NCBI GenBank assembly: GCA_037179385.1
Contig: CM074187.1
Span: 49,510,879-49,574,878 of the forward strand
From: Holothuria scabra
Taxonomy: Eukaryota; Echinodermata; Holothuroidea; Aspidochirotida; Holothuriidae
Length of the DNA: 64,000 nucleotides
Direction: 5' to 3'
Part shown: positions 40,193 to 55,100 of the stretch, piece after piece
How the letters are laid out: every line of letters begins with the position of its first letter
Numbering within the stretch: position 1 is the first letter of the stretch
Program-made: the position numbers and the translations under genes
The notes under the pieces: model-generated
The model's input: only the letters and a program-made list of their open reading frames with translations
The model's database searches: none
What the model was told of the DNA's origin: nothing

Positions 40193-43100
40193 AGATTATA
40201 AGTGAAAAGGTTTCCTTTGCTACTTTAAGTAGGTTTTTCACAGCTTTTTTGTGACAGCAAAAATGTAAATAAGTAATAGTATCTCAGTGGGTAGGCTGCT
40301 CTTTCTGATACCTCAAAGGTTTATTAAAGCAGTTCAATTGTTAAGATTGAATTTTCTAGATGGAAAGTTACAAGACTCACTATTCTGTGTAGGAGAATTT
40401 ATGTATTACTATGCATCATGTTAAATCAAGATCATTTTAAACTGTTACCATAGCTATAGAAAAAATGAAATCAAGAAAAAATATTGGAATGTTTTTGTCT
40501 TCAATTTTCATAGGATGGTATCGGAGAGATCAAGTATAACAGCATACCAGTCTACTGGGTCTGTTTCCTGGATGGAACTCAACGTCTTCTTCTCTTCACC
40601 AATGATCTGGCAAAGGCCACCAAGGCCCAACAGGTATGAGAACATTCACATAAAAATTAACGCTATACTTTTGTGCACATTGTACAGAGGGGAGTACTGG
40701 TGCTTCATGGATACAATTCCTGATCTTGAGGAAGACATTACATTTCAAAGTTAACATCTGGTTAGAACATTGGAAATGGGGAGGGGGCTTGGGTTGGAGA
40801 GAGTATGGAGGGGTGGTTGGTTTTTCCATAGAGTATTGCTCTGCCATACTCCTTTTTTATGGTGGGTGGTAAAATGAATATACAAGGTTCTGTTAAAGAC
40901 CTTTTCAAAACCAAAATATTTTGGGGGTTTCTGTCCCTTATCATGACTCCCTTCCCTCCCCCTTTCCCTCCTCCAGAGGTTTGCAACATGTATGTTTATA
41001 GAGAACCAGTGCTTAGCATACACAGCAAATTTATTTGTTCCGACTCAAAGATAAATGTGATGTCACAACAAAGTGTCTAGATCTTGGTGAAAATATATAA
41101 TAATTCTTAGGCACACTTGTTACTTAAATCAACCTGATATAACCAAGGATGTTGTGATGCCTGTTTGTTGTATTCTTTCAGGCTGCTGAGCTGGAACAAG
41201 TGGACCAGGAAGTGATTGTGGCTCTGCCAGGCATCGGACTGTCCTTGGTTAACAACATCACCAGAAAGGAAATCTCATATATTGGTATCACCAGGTCAGT
41301 ATTATCATGTGGTCAGCATATTTTGATTGGGGAAGTAGCAGTAAAATGAGGTTTTGAGTTTGTAACCAGATGGTTTAAGTGGGGCCAGTCACAGTTTTTT
41401 TTTTTTCCAGTTGTGGCTCACTTGCTTGTTTTCCCTATTCCATTGGAGAAGTAACATTGTCAGTGACTGCTGACATCAGTAGTACCCTTGTAGATGAACC
41501 ATTGGTTCTTTAGGAAAGTAAACATTTTATTACTTATGTTAGGTATCACAGTATTACCATGCAAGCAGAACATATCACTATCACTAGGGTGGGTAGAACA
41601 CCAATGTCAAATATACTAGAACATCGTTTAAACCTGGTGGATAGTACATGAGCACTGAGTGGAACATCAATAATACTTGGGGAAGTTGGTGGATAGTACA
41701 TCGGTACTGAGTAGAACATCAGAAACACTTGGTGGATAGTACATGAGTCTGAGTGGAACATCAATAACACTTGGTGGGTAATATATGAGTACCATCAGGT
41801 GGGGAGAATGTCAGTATTGCAGGTATGTTAAAAGGGCTGTGGCATTCTGCTTGCCCATTGAGGAATAGTCACATAGTTAAAATACAATGGCTGCAATGCA
41901 TTCAAACAATAATTCCACTCTGTTTGGTCAGTGATGACTTGCACAGTCAATTATGTTCCCAATTAAACTTGCACACAGTTGTGTGTCAGTTACTGGGACC
42001 ATTGTTGCTCTTTCTGGGAGATAGATGTGTTTGTAGAACGTGGAAGAGGGTTTGTTTACAGACAAGGAGGGTTTGAAGTCAATTAAGGAAAGAGAATTTT
42101 TGTCATCTGGGAAGAAATGGTAGAGCCTATAAATTTTATTGCCACTGAGAAGGTGGGATCTCTGTACCTCAGTCACAAGGTTGATGCAGTAATGTTATCA
42201 CAGGGAAGGGGAAATACATGAAACATTGGTTAGATATATGTGTATGTTTGAAATTATGGTTAAAAGCTCTTGAGTGATGCTTTATTCTTGAAATTTTTTA
42301 TTTTTTACAATTATTTATTTTATGCTATGATTTCAAACCTATGTATGTATCCTTAGTACACTTTCACACTTTATTCTTGTATTTTGAAGCTCTGGCATCA
42401 TTTGGCAGAACAAGATCAGGCGTCGTTGGAAAGACCTCAACATCAAGGAGATGAAAACATTAGAGGATGGATACCAGAAACATGTGACTGAGGTGGCAAA
42501 TAATAAAGATGCTCCCCCTAAAGCCCAAAAATTAGAACACCATCTAGAGGTCAGTTCGAACTCCTTTTGGCATCAAATACAAAAGTAACAAAATCTTAAG
42601 AAATTGGGGTTGTTTTTTCATATGAATGATGTTTAAAAACCATTTCTCGCAAAAGGAGCACTGCTGATGCAGTTAAAACCTGTTGCATGGAATATTTATG
42701 GTGCAAGCACACTATTGTTAATCAACCATGTTTCTCACTTTTAAATTGTTTTTACTTTCTATGTTAGTCATTTCACATAGAGTGAAATTTGACACAGCAG
42801 CAGTTAACATTAAAGGAACCATCAGAGTTTAAAGGTAAAGAGCAGTCCCCCAAAACTTATTTTGAAGAAAAAGCTAAATAACTCAATTTTCATCTTATTT
42901 CTCTTCAAAGTATCTTTAATTACATTTTATGACTTCACCATTGCATATTCAAGGTAAACCAAGGACTTATTTCTGGTAAATTTCACATTTGAAGAAAAAA
43001 AACATTGTCACATGACCCCCAACAGCCAATTATGAAACTGGACAGTCTTCTACACTTCTTCAATTTGGGATGACTGCTGCTGCCCTTTAACAGAGAATAT

Positions 43101-46100
43101 TAATCTTGTGTTCCAGCACCTTCTTTTCCCTTTCTGAACTAAATTGTTTACCAGAATATAGAAACATTAAAGAGGTCTTTCAGTTAAGAAGAAATGTTAA
43201 TTTTATGTTAACTACTGTTGAATGAAAATTGCTGAATATTTGTCAGGGAACAAAATTCCACACTGATGCAATACCAGACAGCCTCCATTCCACTGCAACC
43301 AATAACAATGTTAGACTGTGATCACTGATTATCATTTGTCAGTTTTAAGTCAATGTACAAATGTGGTACTGACTTAAAGCACAAACTTGTAAAATCAGAA
43401 AAAGAAGCATTTACAAGAGAAACACTGAGATGAAAGCCATCCACTGTGAAGTTATCTTCACCCCTGGTAATTCTCTCTTACATTGGTAAGAGAGAATTAC
43501 CCTAAAGAATAACCCTAAATTTACATCCATTTTGAGCCCCGGCTTTCTTCTGTACTCTGACAGGTTGACTTCACCAGCATGATCATGATTAAACCAAACA
43601 AGCGCAGCATTCAGCGAACCTATCAGGATGGTCTGTGGCTACAGCTCAGGAAATCTGCTCACCAATTTCAGTTTCATATCAAAGTTAACAGACTCCAAGT
43701 TGACAACCAGACACCAGCAGCTATATTCCCTACAGTACTTTCCCCTGTACCACTGCCAAAGACCGTTGCAGCTGAAAGTGGTATGTTTTATCCCTTTCAT
43801 ATGTCTTCCTTTCTTGGTGTCATAATGTAGGGGCTGTATTAAATGAAAACATGTAATAGGTCACACACAGCTGTTAACCCTTTACCGTTGTGCTCCAATC
43901 GGGGCATATTTGCACGCCTCGGGAGTGGACGGAAAAGCGGACGTAGCAGGCCCCGCATCAGCTTCTGTAGGTTATTGACCCTGTGACCTTAAACTATTGT
44001 CCCTCTCGTTGTTGTGACTGAATTTTCGGGTAGCTACTCACAGTTTCGAGCTCCTCGTGAAACAGTAAAGATGGGTGACAGCCGCGCTCTCCGTATGGGT
44101 CCAAAAGGACCCAAACAACGGTAAAAGACTTGTGACATGAAAATGACAAAGTTGGGTATGTAATGCAAAAGCATTGAAACCTAGAAAACAGTCAAAATTC
44201 CCTTCAAAAAATGACCATGTTGCCGCATAATTTCTGATTTGTCCTTTTTCGTAAACAAACATGACCTCAATATTCAACTCGTGCAACGTCAAAAGATGGA
44301 CAGACCATGTATGGCTAATGTTATCCTTTGGTTTTGCAACCTTCATTCCAAGGACAGTTGAAACTTAAATGTGACCTGAGGGTTTGATTTTGGAAGTTTA
44401 AAATGTGACCCTGTAAACCATTAGTATTAATTACCAAACCTATAACTATCTTATGAGTAACTAAGAGATGATTAATGTAGGGTTAGCAAAAAGAGATGTC
44501 AATATCTAGCAACTTTCAATATCATTTTTATTGCATAAGCAACAAATTGCTCCAGAAGCATTAAAACTATTTAACTAAATGGTTTATCTCAAGAATGGCA
44601 AAAGATATTGACACAATTCCAACAGATTTTTTATTGGGAAATCATTCCCTTTAACTGTGAAGTTAGGTCAGGGTATATTGCTGGCATGTCACCATTTTTC
44701 TGAATTAAGCTAGGGTTTTGATTGTGGTAGTCTCAGCTGTTCCTGATTGCTAACTTCATTAGGAACTACATCAGAGTGCAAGTGCCAAGACCTTAAGGTG
44801 TTATTTTCAGGGGTCTTAGGTAGACCCCTGGAGGATATCTGGGTGTCAAGTTTGTGGTTTCAAATATGTTATAAGCCCACAGCCCATAGGGGATGGCATC
44901 TAATCATTTTAAGGCATGCAGTTGGTAATCAAGAAAGTGTCATACCTTGCATTTTGTTTACAATATATTCCTCTGATCAATTGCTTTTATTTTCAAACAT
45001 TATTGACCTTTTTTTTTAAATGCAGCTCCAAAACCAATGATAGAATTCAGTGTTATGATGCGTACATCAGACCACAGCACAGTCAAACAGTTCAAGTACC
45101 TAAAGGTCCTAGTACAAGAAATGGCTGTTAAACTGGACATGGGCTTTCTTTCAAGCATTGCAGCTCTTGTTGCATCTGACAAGGGAGAGGAAGTGGATGA
45201 GGTAACCTTTGACCTTCACTAGCTCATATATCATTGGTTAACTTTTTTAGACAAAATTATGAACAAGTGACTTTTATATGTTGTTGGAAATCTTTTTTTT
45301 TTTACAGAAATGCTCTTATTAAGAAATTTGGGGTTCATAATGGGGATCAGCAGTTGCCACAAACTTACTTCAATAAACGAGCTTCATTTGAGAAATTTCC
45401 TTATATTTCTATTGCAAATATAACTTTAACATTGATTCAGAGCACAAAGGTGGCTTTACCAAGATAAACAAAGGAGTTATTTTGCATAAATTAACAAATT
45501 TGGTTTTACAAAATAGTTGTCACATTCAAATCATGAATAAGGGTATGAAAATAAACTAATTCAATTTAGAGGTGACTTTAATTTCCCATAAAGGGATACA
45601 TTTGCACATTTCCCCTGGGTACATTCTGCAAACAGTGTATAGAATAGACAAATCCCAACAGCTGTAGAATGTGGCTATTAGTTCATTCCATCAGTCCTAG
45701 GTTATTGTCTATATGCAATTCTACAGCTTTATATTCAGATAAATTGAAGAAATCTAGGGCTATTGTAGTCTATATTCAATTCATCCATAATAAAGTTGAG
45801 TACAGAATTTCAAATATTGATGCTGATGGACCCTGGTTATGCACAGCTAAATCAGACCCATTACTTGACTATTCAGATTGGTCTATAGGCTTTCTTGACT
45901 GTAAAAAGAAATCCAGTCTTGAAGTTGTCAGTATAGTAAATTAGGTCAAAATGTCTTGAAATGGAATAAGGTTGGTTACAAGTCAGTCTATGGTGGCATT
46001 TTGGTATGATTTTCTAAGGGGTGAGTAGTTTGGCATAAATTATGTGAGTAGGTTAATATCGTAAGTTAGGTCATGCATAGAGTTTGTTAGGTATCCGCTG

Positions 46101-49100
46101 TGATAAATGATACTTAAAATAAGTATCATGTCACCTGTGTAAATACATACACAATGGTTATAGCATCCAACTTGCAGCCTGCAGGTCTGGAGTTCCAAGT
46201 CCTGGCAGGCAATACAGCAGACTTTAAAAATGGAACCTACTGCCAGTGCTTGGTGCTCAGTATGAGCAATGGAGTTGGAAAAACAAGCCAGTGAGCCACA
46301 ATTTAAAGAAAAGGCTGTGTCCGGCTTGACTTAGACCAATTGGTTAGAGACTGGGCTGAAAAACTCGATCAAACTTACTAATGACACTCACAGCAGGAAT
46401 GAGGGATCTTTTAATCATGTCTCATAGTTGGGAAGTTCAAAGAACAATCTATAACAGAAAAAGGAAAGGAAGCCTTTTCAGAGTCAATTTCAGAGTCAAT
46501 TGTGCAGTTATTGACTTTTTTCATGTTGCATATGATATCATTTTCATTTCACATTGCCATCTTTGACTTCTCTTCTTGACCTTGATCAGACTGCTGAAAA
46601 ACGGGTAAGTTCAAAGGTCACATGTGACACCAGAATTCCTAGAAGAAAACTTTTATTGCTTGCCTGCACTAATTTTCCTTTATTTTCTTAAATGCTTGCT
46701 GTGTACTACTTCTGTTAAGCTAACAGAAGAAACTAACCAACAAAGATAACAATAAAGGCATGGAATTTTTTAACCCTCTCTTAACCCTAGTGTACTTTTT
46801 GCAAGGTCAACTTGACTTTCAAGTGAAGAGCTGAGGGGCCAATCCAAGCAAATACTCCCTGCAGGAGTTTTGTTCCTAGAAGTCCCCTAAGTCATCAACC
46901 TCTCAATCTCCATGTGATGCTGTTCTTGACTCGCTCAAAAGAAAATATACCATACATTATCTTTTAACTGTAGTGTTTGCGCCATATAGTGATTGTAGCC
47001 CTCTTCAAATACCTTCCGTTCAGATGTACTTTGTTTTAAAGGCTTCGACAAGTATTCAGTTGTTTGTTTGTCTGTGTGTATGCATGTGTGTACTTGTTTT
47101 GAATTCAGTCCTAGGACTAGAACAATGGATTTTAGGCCCTCTGGTGGAAACTCAAAAATTTCTGTAGTTCTCTCCTGTTTGAACAATACAGACTCTATTG
47201 TTGAGATTAGGGTTAAGGAAGAAGGAACAAAGGGAAAAAACAATGAGGTCCTCAGGTTGTATGTAAAACGTGTGTGTGGCTTTGTCTCTGTGTAAACCCA
47301 GGATCTAAACAACAGATTTCAAGTTTCTCAGTAGTAAAGTCAATGTTTCTTAAGGCCTCAGATGTCTTCCAAGAGACAGCCTGTTGTTAAGGTTAACGTT
47401 AAGGTTAAGGAAGCTGACACAATGGAGGAGATAACAACATGGTCCTCATTAGTGTGTGAAAACATGACTGTGTGTGTGATTCCCTATTGTGTGTTACAAA
47501 ATTTTAAGAACCTCTGGTCAGAATTGATGCATGTGTTGAGTAAAAGTCTTGGTAATTTTCACATTTCATTTAGCTCAATTAGAAGTACTGTACTTCAAGC
47601 AACCCTGGAATGAATAATGTATTGCACATTTGTATTCCAAAATGTTGATCACGTGACCTCTTTTATTGTTGAATATGCATGTAGTGATGTATGGTATCTG
47701 ATTTACAGACCTAGTGTGTGATTTTCACTTTATTCTTTTGAACAATAATGTACCCTATTTGTTCTATCTTCCAAAGCACCCTACTTTTGTAATGTTCTTG
47801 TACTTAATTTAAAAATTGATTTTGTTCCATATTCTAAAAATGAGTTATTTCAGTTGCCTGTTTTTCTTTTTCTTATTTTGTTGGATGCCAGCTTTTTGCA
47901 AATTTTGCCAGTTGTTTTCTTTGTTCTTCAATTTTTTTGAAAAAATATGTTAACTCTTGTTTTTAAAAGTCAGTTTGTAGTGTATTACCTCAAGCAATAC
48001 AGGGAGTGTAACTATTGTATGCTTTTATTCCTTTCAAACTTTTAAGTTTGTTGCTAAAAATTGCAGATAGATCAAGTATTAAGCAAAAATTTTTTGAATT
48101 ATTCAACAATCAACTAAGAGAATTGATTAAAGCAGCAATCCAAATATTTAGAAAACTGAAAAAAAATTGGCTTGAATATTGCAGAAGTATGGAATTCATA
48201 GTTGTTAAAAGCAAATTACATGAAGAAGCTGACAGATCATTTTGAAAGTGTGAAATGTCTTCAAGTAGAAGAAGAAGGATCATGCAGCAAAATTTCTGGT
48301 CACCATTTTTCATCTTGGTGTAACATATTATAGAGCATAAATAGTAGTTTTCATGGTACTGAAGTTGTGGTAGGCTAGCTTAAGACTAAACCTAACCCCT
48401 GACATGACTAGATAATAAGTCATACAATGAAACAACTATGAACCATGGTGACAATGTTGGTAAGATAAGTTCTTATTCTTGGCCTATAGTACCTGTATTC
48501 TTTTGTTGAATGGATAAGGCTGATCTGATATTTATACACATTGATAAATGTAAGTGCAAGAGGTTGGGTTTCAGTCCCACAGGTGGTATAGTATCAGATT
48601 TTTCAAATCTGCCAATGCCATTTGAACTGTTAATTGTCAAAAAGTGAGTTGAAAATATAACCAGATGCTATGCTTTTGCTTGGAAATAAATGCATAGAAA
48701 GCCAACCTGCTAACATGGTTCCCAGCGGCCTACGCTAATTTATTTTCTCATTTACAAATAATAGATTTCGTATTTTATTTCTTTGATTTGTGTAACATAA
48801 ATTAATTTTTCCTTTATGGCAGTTAGCTATGCTTAATAATATCAGCTATCATACTGCTTTGATATTCTTTACTAACACGTTTTTTTTATTTAACTATGCA
48901 GCTGAGGTTTTATTTAATGACAGGTCTCTTTTATTTGTGCTGGGGCACATAAAGTGTTATCCCATCACATTTTGTGAATCAGTGTCCTTGCAGTCATTAC
49001 ATGAATTTAGCCCTTACTAAAACTGCCCATCACTAAACAGTATAAAACCCGACTTTTGGGCATCTAAGTCAGGTTTTCCTTGATGTTCACACCTACAGTT

Positions 49101-52100
49101 TATAGCCACTCCAACCCTAAAATTAATAAAAATATGATAAAACGCTTCAAGCATCAAAGTGGATGCAGATTTGCTAATCAAACACTAACCAACTTCTGAT
49201 TTTTTACAGCTTTTGTAGTCTCCTGCTTACAGAATGCAGTGTTGTAATTGAGTCACTAGATTAGTGACTCCAGTCACCAGTTTTCAAACTTTGAAGTGAC
49301 TCGAGTCGAGTCATCGACTCAAGACACTGTACTATTTCAATGGGGAAATTACTCATGAATTCTATCGAGTCATTATCATTTTGAGAGGAATTTACTCTAG
49401 TCGTGACTTGTTACAACACTGACAGAATGTAAACTGTACTATCAACTCAAAGTTACATGGAACTTATTTGTTAAGACCCAATGTAACATTGCTTGTAGAA
49501 TGACGGAAAAGTAGAAGTTCATTTCAAGGACCATAGGTAAAATTACTCAGTAGTGGAGTGACGAAGCTGTTTATTTGCTTTGCTGGTCATAACAGAGCTT
49601 TAAAATACAGAAAAAAAAAATATGGGTGTAGTGGGCTGCTTTTAAATACAATAAAGCTTTTTAATATCATTCATTTGATAGCAGTTTTAGATATCTTTTT
49701 AAATATGCTTTTTACATTTGAGTCCATTCACATACGATAATATGGCACTGGATTAATTAGGGGTGTGTGGGGGGGGGGGTGTTCTGGATTCCTTGGATCT
49801 CTTGGCAAGAGAGATGACTTTGAGGTAGGGGAGGGGAGGTGGGAATGGAGGGAAAACTGCAGTTGTAGCTTTTAAAGGACCAAACCTCTCACCCCAAACT
49901 GCAGTTTTGGTACGGGGGTACCGAAATTCTCAATTGGCTCAGCTCTTTGATTGACAGCTAATTCAAACAGTGCAAAGTACCAAAGCTTTTATTATACAGC
50001 ATGAATGGTACTGAGAGTGTTTTGATTATACAAACTGAGTTTTTCTTTACCCACCTTGAAGCATTAAACTGAGATTGTATCTGGATGAGAATGAATTTCA
50101 GGCAATTGTGGGAGGGGCTTCAGTAAGAAGGTTAGGAGAATTGGTACTGTTTGGGATGAGAGAACTGGGCCTTTAAGGAAGGTAGCGTCTTCAAGGCTTG
50201 TATTCTCCATCCATCCTACTGATAATTAATTGACAACTGAAAACAAACCCAAAAACTAAAATGTCAGGCAATGGTATTTAGTGATCAACAAATCCTATTG
50301 TTCAGTTTGCTAAGCAGAGTGTCCCTAAAGGGAAATATTGTGTTTGTTTTGCAAAAAAAAATTCATCCTTTTTAAACTAATATTTATCGACACAGGTTGG
50401 TAGATTATCAAAAATAAGGCAGTATGATAGCCTTCTTTTCAAGAAATAAGTTTCCCAGGGATAGAAAGTCAGTCTTTTGTTGCTCAAGAATGATTTGTTC
50501 ACCCAAACTTTCAACATTTCAAATGATGCAATGTCCATGGCACTTCTTGTGCATAGTATTTTGAAGAGATGTAGCTATTGCTGGGGGTTATAATTAAGAC
50601 TGAATTGTTGGATAGTGTCTGAGCCATTTTCTTTGTACTCTTTGTGGGAGCATTTTAAACACAATATTTCACTTTAAGAAATGGCTGTATTTTCCATATT
50701 TTGTAACTTTCTCATAGCTAGTGTAGTTGTTATGTTTGATATTCTTCATCTAAGTGTAAATGTATTCATGTACACCACAAAAAGCAGAGAAAAAAATTTG
50801 TGATTTGCTAAATAACTTATGTTTTCAACGAAATTTGTTCCCTACAGCAAGCACTGATGAAAAATGATTTCGAAATGGTGACATCTCCATTGAGAGAGGC
50901 AGAGTACGTCCAAGTAGCACTGGCCAAGGATTTCAACTTCTACGATTCATTCCATTTGTCTCCTCTCAAGGTAATGGAAACTGATTTTCAGAAGGAATCA
51001 ATCATTATTGTTAGAATTGTTTGTCCAATGTAGATAATCCCTGGATAAATATTTTAGAGTTATTATGGAACATATTTCCATTTGAAATCATTGAGTTAAC
51101 CATCAGTGTTCACAGTACTATGTGGGAAAAAATTTCATAATTCTTATTACGTACATAGTACAAATGAAATTATGCTATGGGTTTTTTACGATCAAGAAAT
51201 CTGTATTTTAGATACACAATTTGCAACAGAAAGTATTTTTCATAATATTACCATCCAATCACTCAGTTGTGCCATCCATGAATATTAACCCTTTTCCATG
51301 TACCTGCCAGGAAATGTGTGTTTGGTTAGGAATTAGGGCAGGGGAAGGAGAGATGAAGAGGAGTGGAGGACGAGGGCAAGATGAGAGAAGGGTAAGATGA
51401 GGGGGAGGGGAAAGAGGTCAACTGGAAAGTGAGGAGCTGAAAGGAGTGTTCAGGATCAGTACAATAGATGATAGGATGTTGTTGGGAGATTTTCCACTCC
51501 ATTGTTTTGTTACAGACTGTTTTTATGAGAAATGTGTCTTGTTTTATGCTGTTATTTTACTATTTTGCATTTTTCTAGATCCATGTTAGCTTTTCACTGT
51601 CTGACACTGGAGTAGGTGAGAGTGATGTCTCTATATTGAACACTGGAGGTAATGCTAGGGCCAATACACTGAATCTTATCATGCAGAGTGTTGGGGTAAC
51701 CCTGACAAATGTGGATGACGTCCTTTTCAAGTAAGATGGATTTCATTTCAATCTTATCTTTTGCTATTCTCAGACATGACCTTCAACTTTGTCTGTAGGC
51801 ATATTCAAGTAACCCATATAGCTGGGAGGTCTGGAGTTCCACTCTTGGCAAGGTAATACCAAAGATTTATACAATGGAACTGCAACTGTGTTTGGTGCTC
51901 AGCATAAACAATGGAGTACGGGAAACGAGCTAGTGAGCCTCAACCTGAAAAAAAAAAAACCCAAGCAGTCCGATTTAAACCAATTGGTTAAAACCTGAGC
52001 CTTAAAACTTCATGTAACTAACCCTAACTTAAATCTGACAGAATGAATTATGAATGTAGTATAATTGTATTTGATGACACAGGGTTCATACAGGTTCTGT

Positions 52101-55100
52101 AAATCCTGTTAAGTGAGGGAAAAGTGACTTTTGAATTTTCAGGCTTGGAAAGTTAGAGAAAATTGACAACTTTTCAGAAGGTCCTCCAAAAGTCAGTGAA
52201 TTGTAGGAAGTGGATATATTTCTCCCATTTTCGTCATGATCAGATACTTTATTTTGTGGAAAAAAAAGTTGAAAACATGAGATCTGACTGTTTCTAAAAG
52301 TCCTGGAATTATCAGTTAAGGTCCTTGAAAGTCAAGTTTACTAATGCATCATATAGATATTTCAGACTGGGTTTTAAACTTCATCATTTGATTTTCTATT
52401 TGCAGATTAGGTTTCTTTGAGAGAGAGTATCAATTCTACACCCCAGAGCAGCTTAGTTCTGAGGTCATAAAACATTACTCCAATCAAGCCCTCAAACAGC
52501 TCTATGTCCTGGTGCTTGGTCTTGATGTCATTGGTAACCCGTTTGGATTTGTCAGAGGAGTGGGAGAGGGTGTCAAAGATTTCTTTTATGAACCATATCA
52601 GGTATGTGAAATTTAAGTGACAAATGAACCATACCAGGTATGTTGAATAAAACTGACAAATGAATGGCATGAATGGCCACTCTAACCAAGTTTTTCTTTT
52701 CATAGCAGTCATACATATTTATTACCACTTAATACCTCCTTGACCTTAAATTGTCATGTAAGCACTTAAAAAAAGCAGAACCTTCCAATTTCAAAAAGTC
52801 CTGGAAAGTGTGTTTTCTTTTACTCCCCTCTCACCACCAGGGTATTGTTCAGGGACCAGAAGAATTCGCAGAGGGTGTGGCTCTTGGAATGAGAAGTCTT
52901 TTCGGTCATGCAGTTGGTAAGTTGAGTTGTCAAACGTGCAACTTTTTGTGGTTGTGGTTTAGACCTATTTTATGTTCCTAGTATGTTGGAAAGTTTTCAA
53001 CTCACAAATAATATATGTTCATTAACTGAGACCCAAGACATTTAGAACATGCATATGTTACCATGTGAAGAAATAATTGGCACCATGTCGTGAAGGGATG
53101 GGGGTACATTGGTGTCCTACTTTGCAGACCTTGACACTATGTTTGCCGCTGTCTCAGTTGAAGATTGATTTATAGTTATGGAAGAATTCTCCAATACTAC
53201 TTCTGACATCTGCAGTAAAATGATGCTACTAAATAAATCCTTACATTTTGATTTGTATAAAGGTGTCTCAATCTTGTCTCGAGACATAAACATCATGCCT
53301 GACATCATGTCTGTAGCTTAGGTAAGAGTTAAATAGATAAAGTTAGGCTGGAGTTGAAAGATACTCAGAGTTGTTATTCCACATTTTATTCTGTGAGCAT
53401 TGGGTGAATGATACTTCAGAGACGCCAACCAGTACAGTTTTCCTGAACTTTGTACAGATTTTTGACAGAGCTGAGCTGGATAGCTAGCTCTACAATACAT
53501 TTCTGTCCTGTACATGTCGTAGCATACTGTGATTGACTCAATGGAATACTGCACACTAACTGCTCATTAGGGATGATTTAAGACATTATTATTTGTTTCA
53601 AAAACAATGAAATAATGCTGACCAAGCCAAGGGAGTAAGCTTAAGAGTACTGGAACAGGTACAACCCAATGCACTGTAATTATGTGGACAAAGCTGAAAT
53701 ATGTAGCTAACGTTAGGCCTAGCCTAACACAGTAACAAGTAATGTTAGCTGGCCTAACTTTGCATGCTAACTTGTTTCATGTGAATTTGAATAGTTTCAA
53801 GAGAATACGCTTTTGATGTCCAAAATATGCTTTTTTATGTAAAAAAAAGTGGAAATCATTTTTGAATGTTGGCATCTCTGATACTTGATAACAAATTATG
53901 GTTCAGGAATATTCATAATATGAAGTGTTACATTTAAGGTCACTCTGAAAAAAGACTTTTTTGTGAGTGTATTTTGTTCCCAAAGTATGGACTATGCTCT
54001 TTATGGTACTTTGGTCATGGTCCGGATTCTTACTTTTGCTGAGGAATTTTGAAGTTTTATCATGAAAATGTTACCTATTCGAAGGATCATTTGGCCTGGA
54101 AAGTCATGAAAGTTTGTAAAGTGATAGATTCACCTGAAATGCAAGTGTGGCTTTTCATTGCCATAAAGGTATGGGAACCCCATCTTACATCAACAACATT
54201 TAAACATTGTACCCCATGCTGGTAGAATACCCATTACTGATATGCAGCACCTTCTGGGAACTCAGAATCCTGTCGAGTGGCTGTCTCGGCAGGTTTTTTA
54301 CTTAGTTTATCTGGAATGTTTATTCTGAGAGGTTATGCAGTGATGCATATCTAATGCCTCTCACAATAGACTCAATTTATAGTTAGCAGGAAGTGGCTCT
54401 GGCAACTTGTTGATAAGGAAGTTCCTGTCAATGGGGACAAATTGGGAGCTTGTTTGCTCAATACATTTATGACAGATAGCAACTCTGGGGTTAGGTGGAG
54501 AGACCTGCAGAGGTGCTGCATTTGGCTAATGGGTCCTCTTGTGACATGCATGTGAGCTTTGGTGGTACTCAGGGACCACTTGTTTACTTATTTAAATATT
54601 CTTTGCATGTACTCATGTAATTACTGATGTAAACATATCTTCACAACAAAAATTAGTATGTTTACTCACAATGTTGTACTCAGCCAAGTATGTATTCTGA
54701 TTCTCACAGGTGGAGCAGCAGGTGCTGTGTCTCGTATCACTGGTACCCTGGGCAAAGGTCTTGCTGCCCTCACTATGGATGAAGAGTACAAACGAAAACG
54801 ACAGCAAGCCATCAACCAGAAACCAGCAACATTCCAGGAGGGAATGGCTAGAGGTGGAAAAGGCTTGGTCATGGTAAGTTAACCCAGGGCAAGGTATATC
54901 TCTCTTAAACTGTCCAGACTCAAACTAATTTTCACCTCTCTGAACATAATAAAATAATTCACCTGGAAATGAAAACATGAATCTCATATTTGAGGCTATT
55001 TCATAAATGTGAAAGATGTGTTAGTAGGCTTTATACATTAACATCACACTGATATAATGTTTGGAAGAAATCAGTGAGCATGTTGGCCACACAGAGTAGA

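Noticed and set aside
46935..47312. 125-codon reverse-strand frame
   Set aside because: No motif, no splice logic and no repeat or family match; expected by chance in a window of this size.
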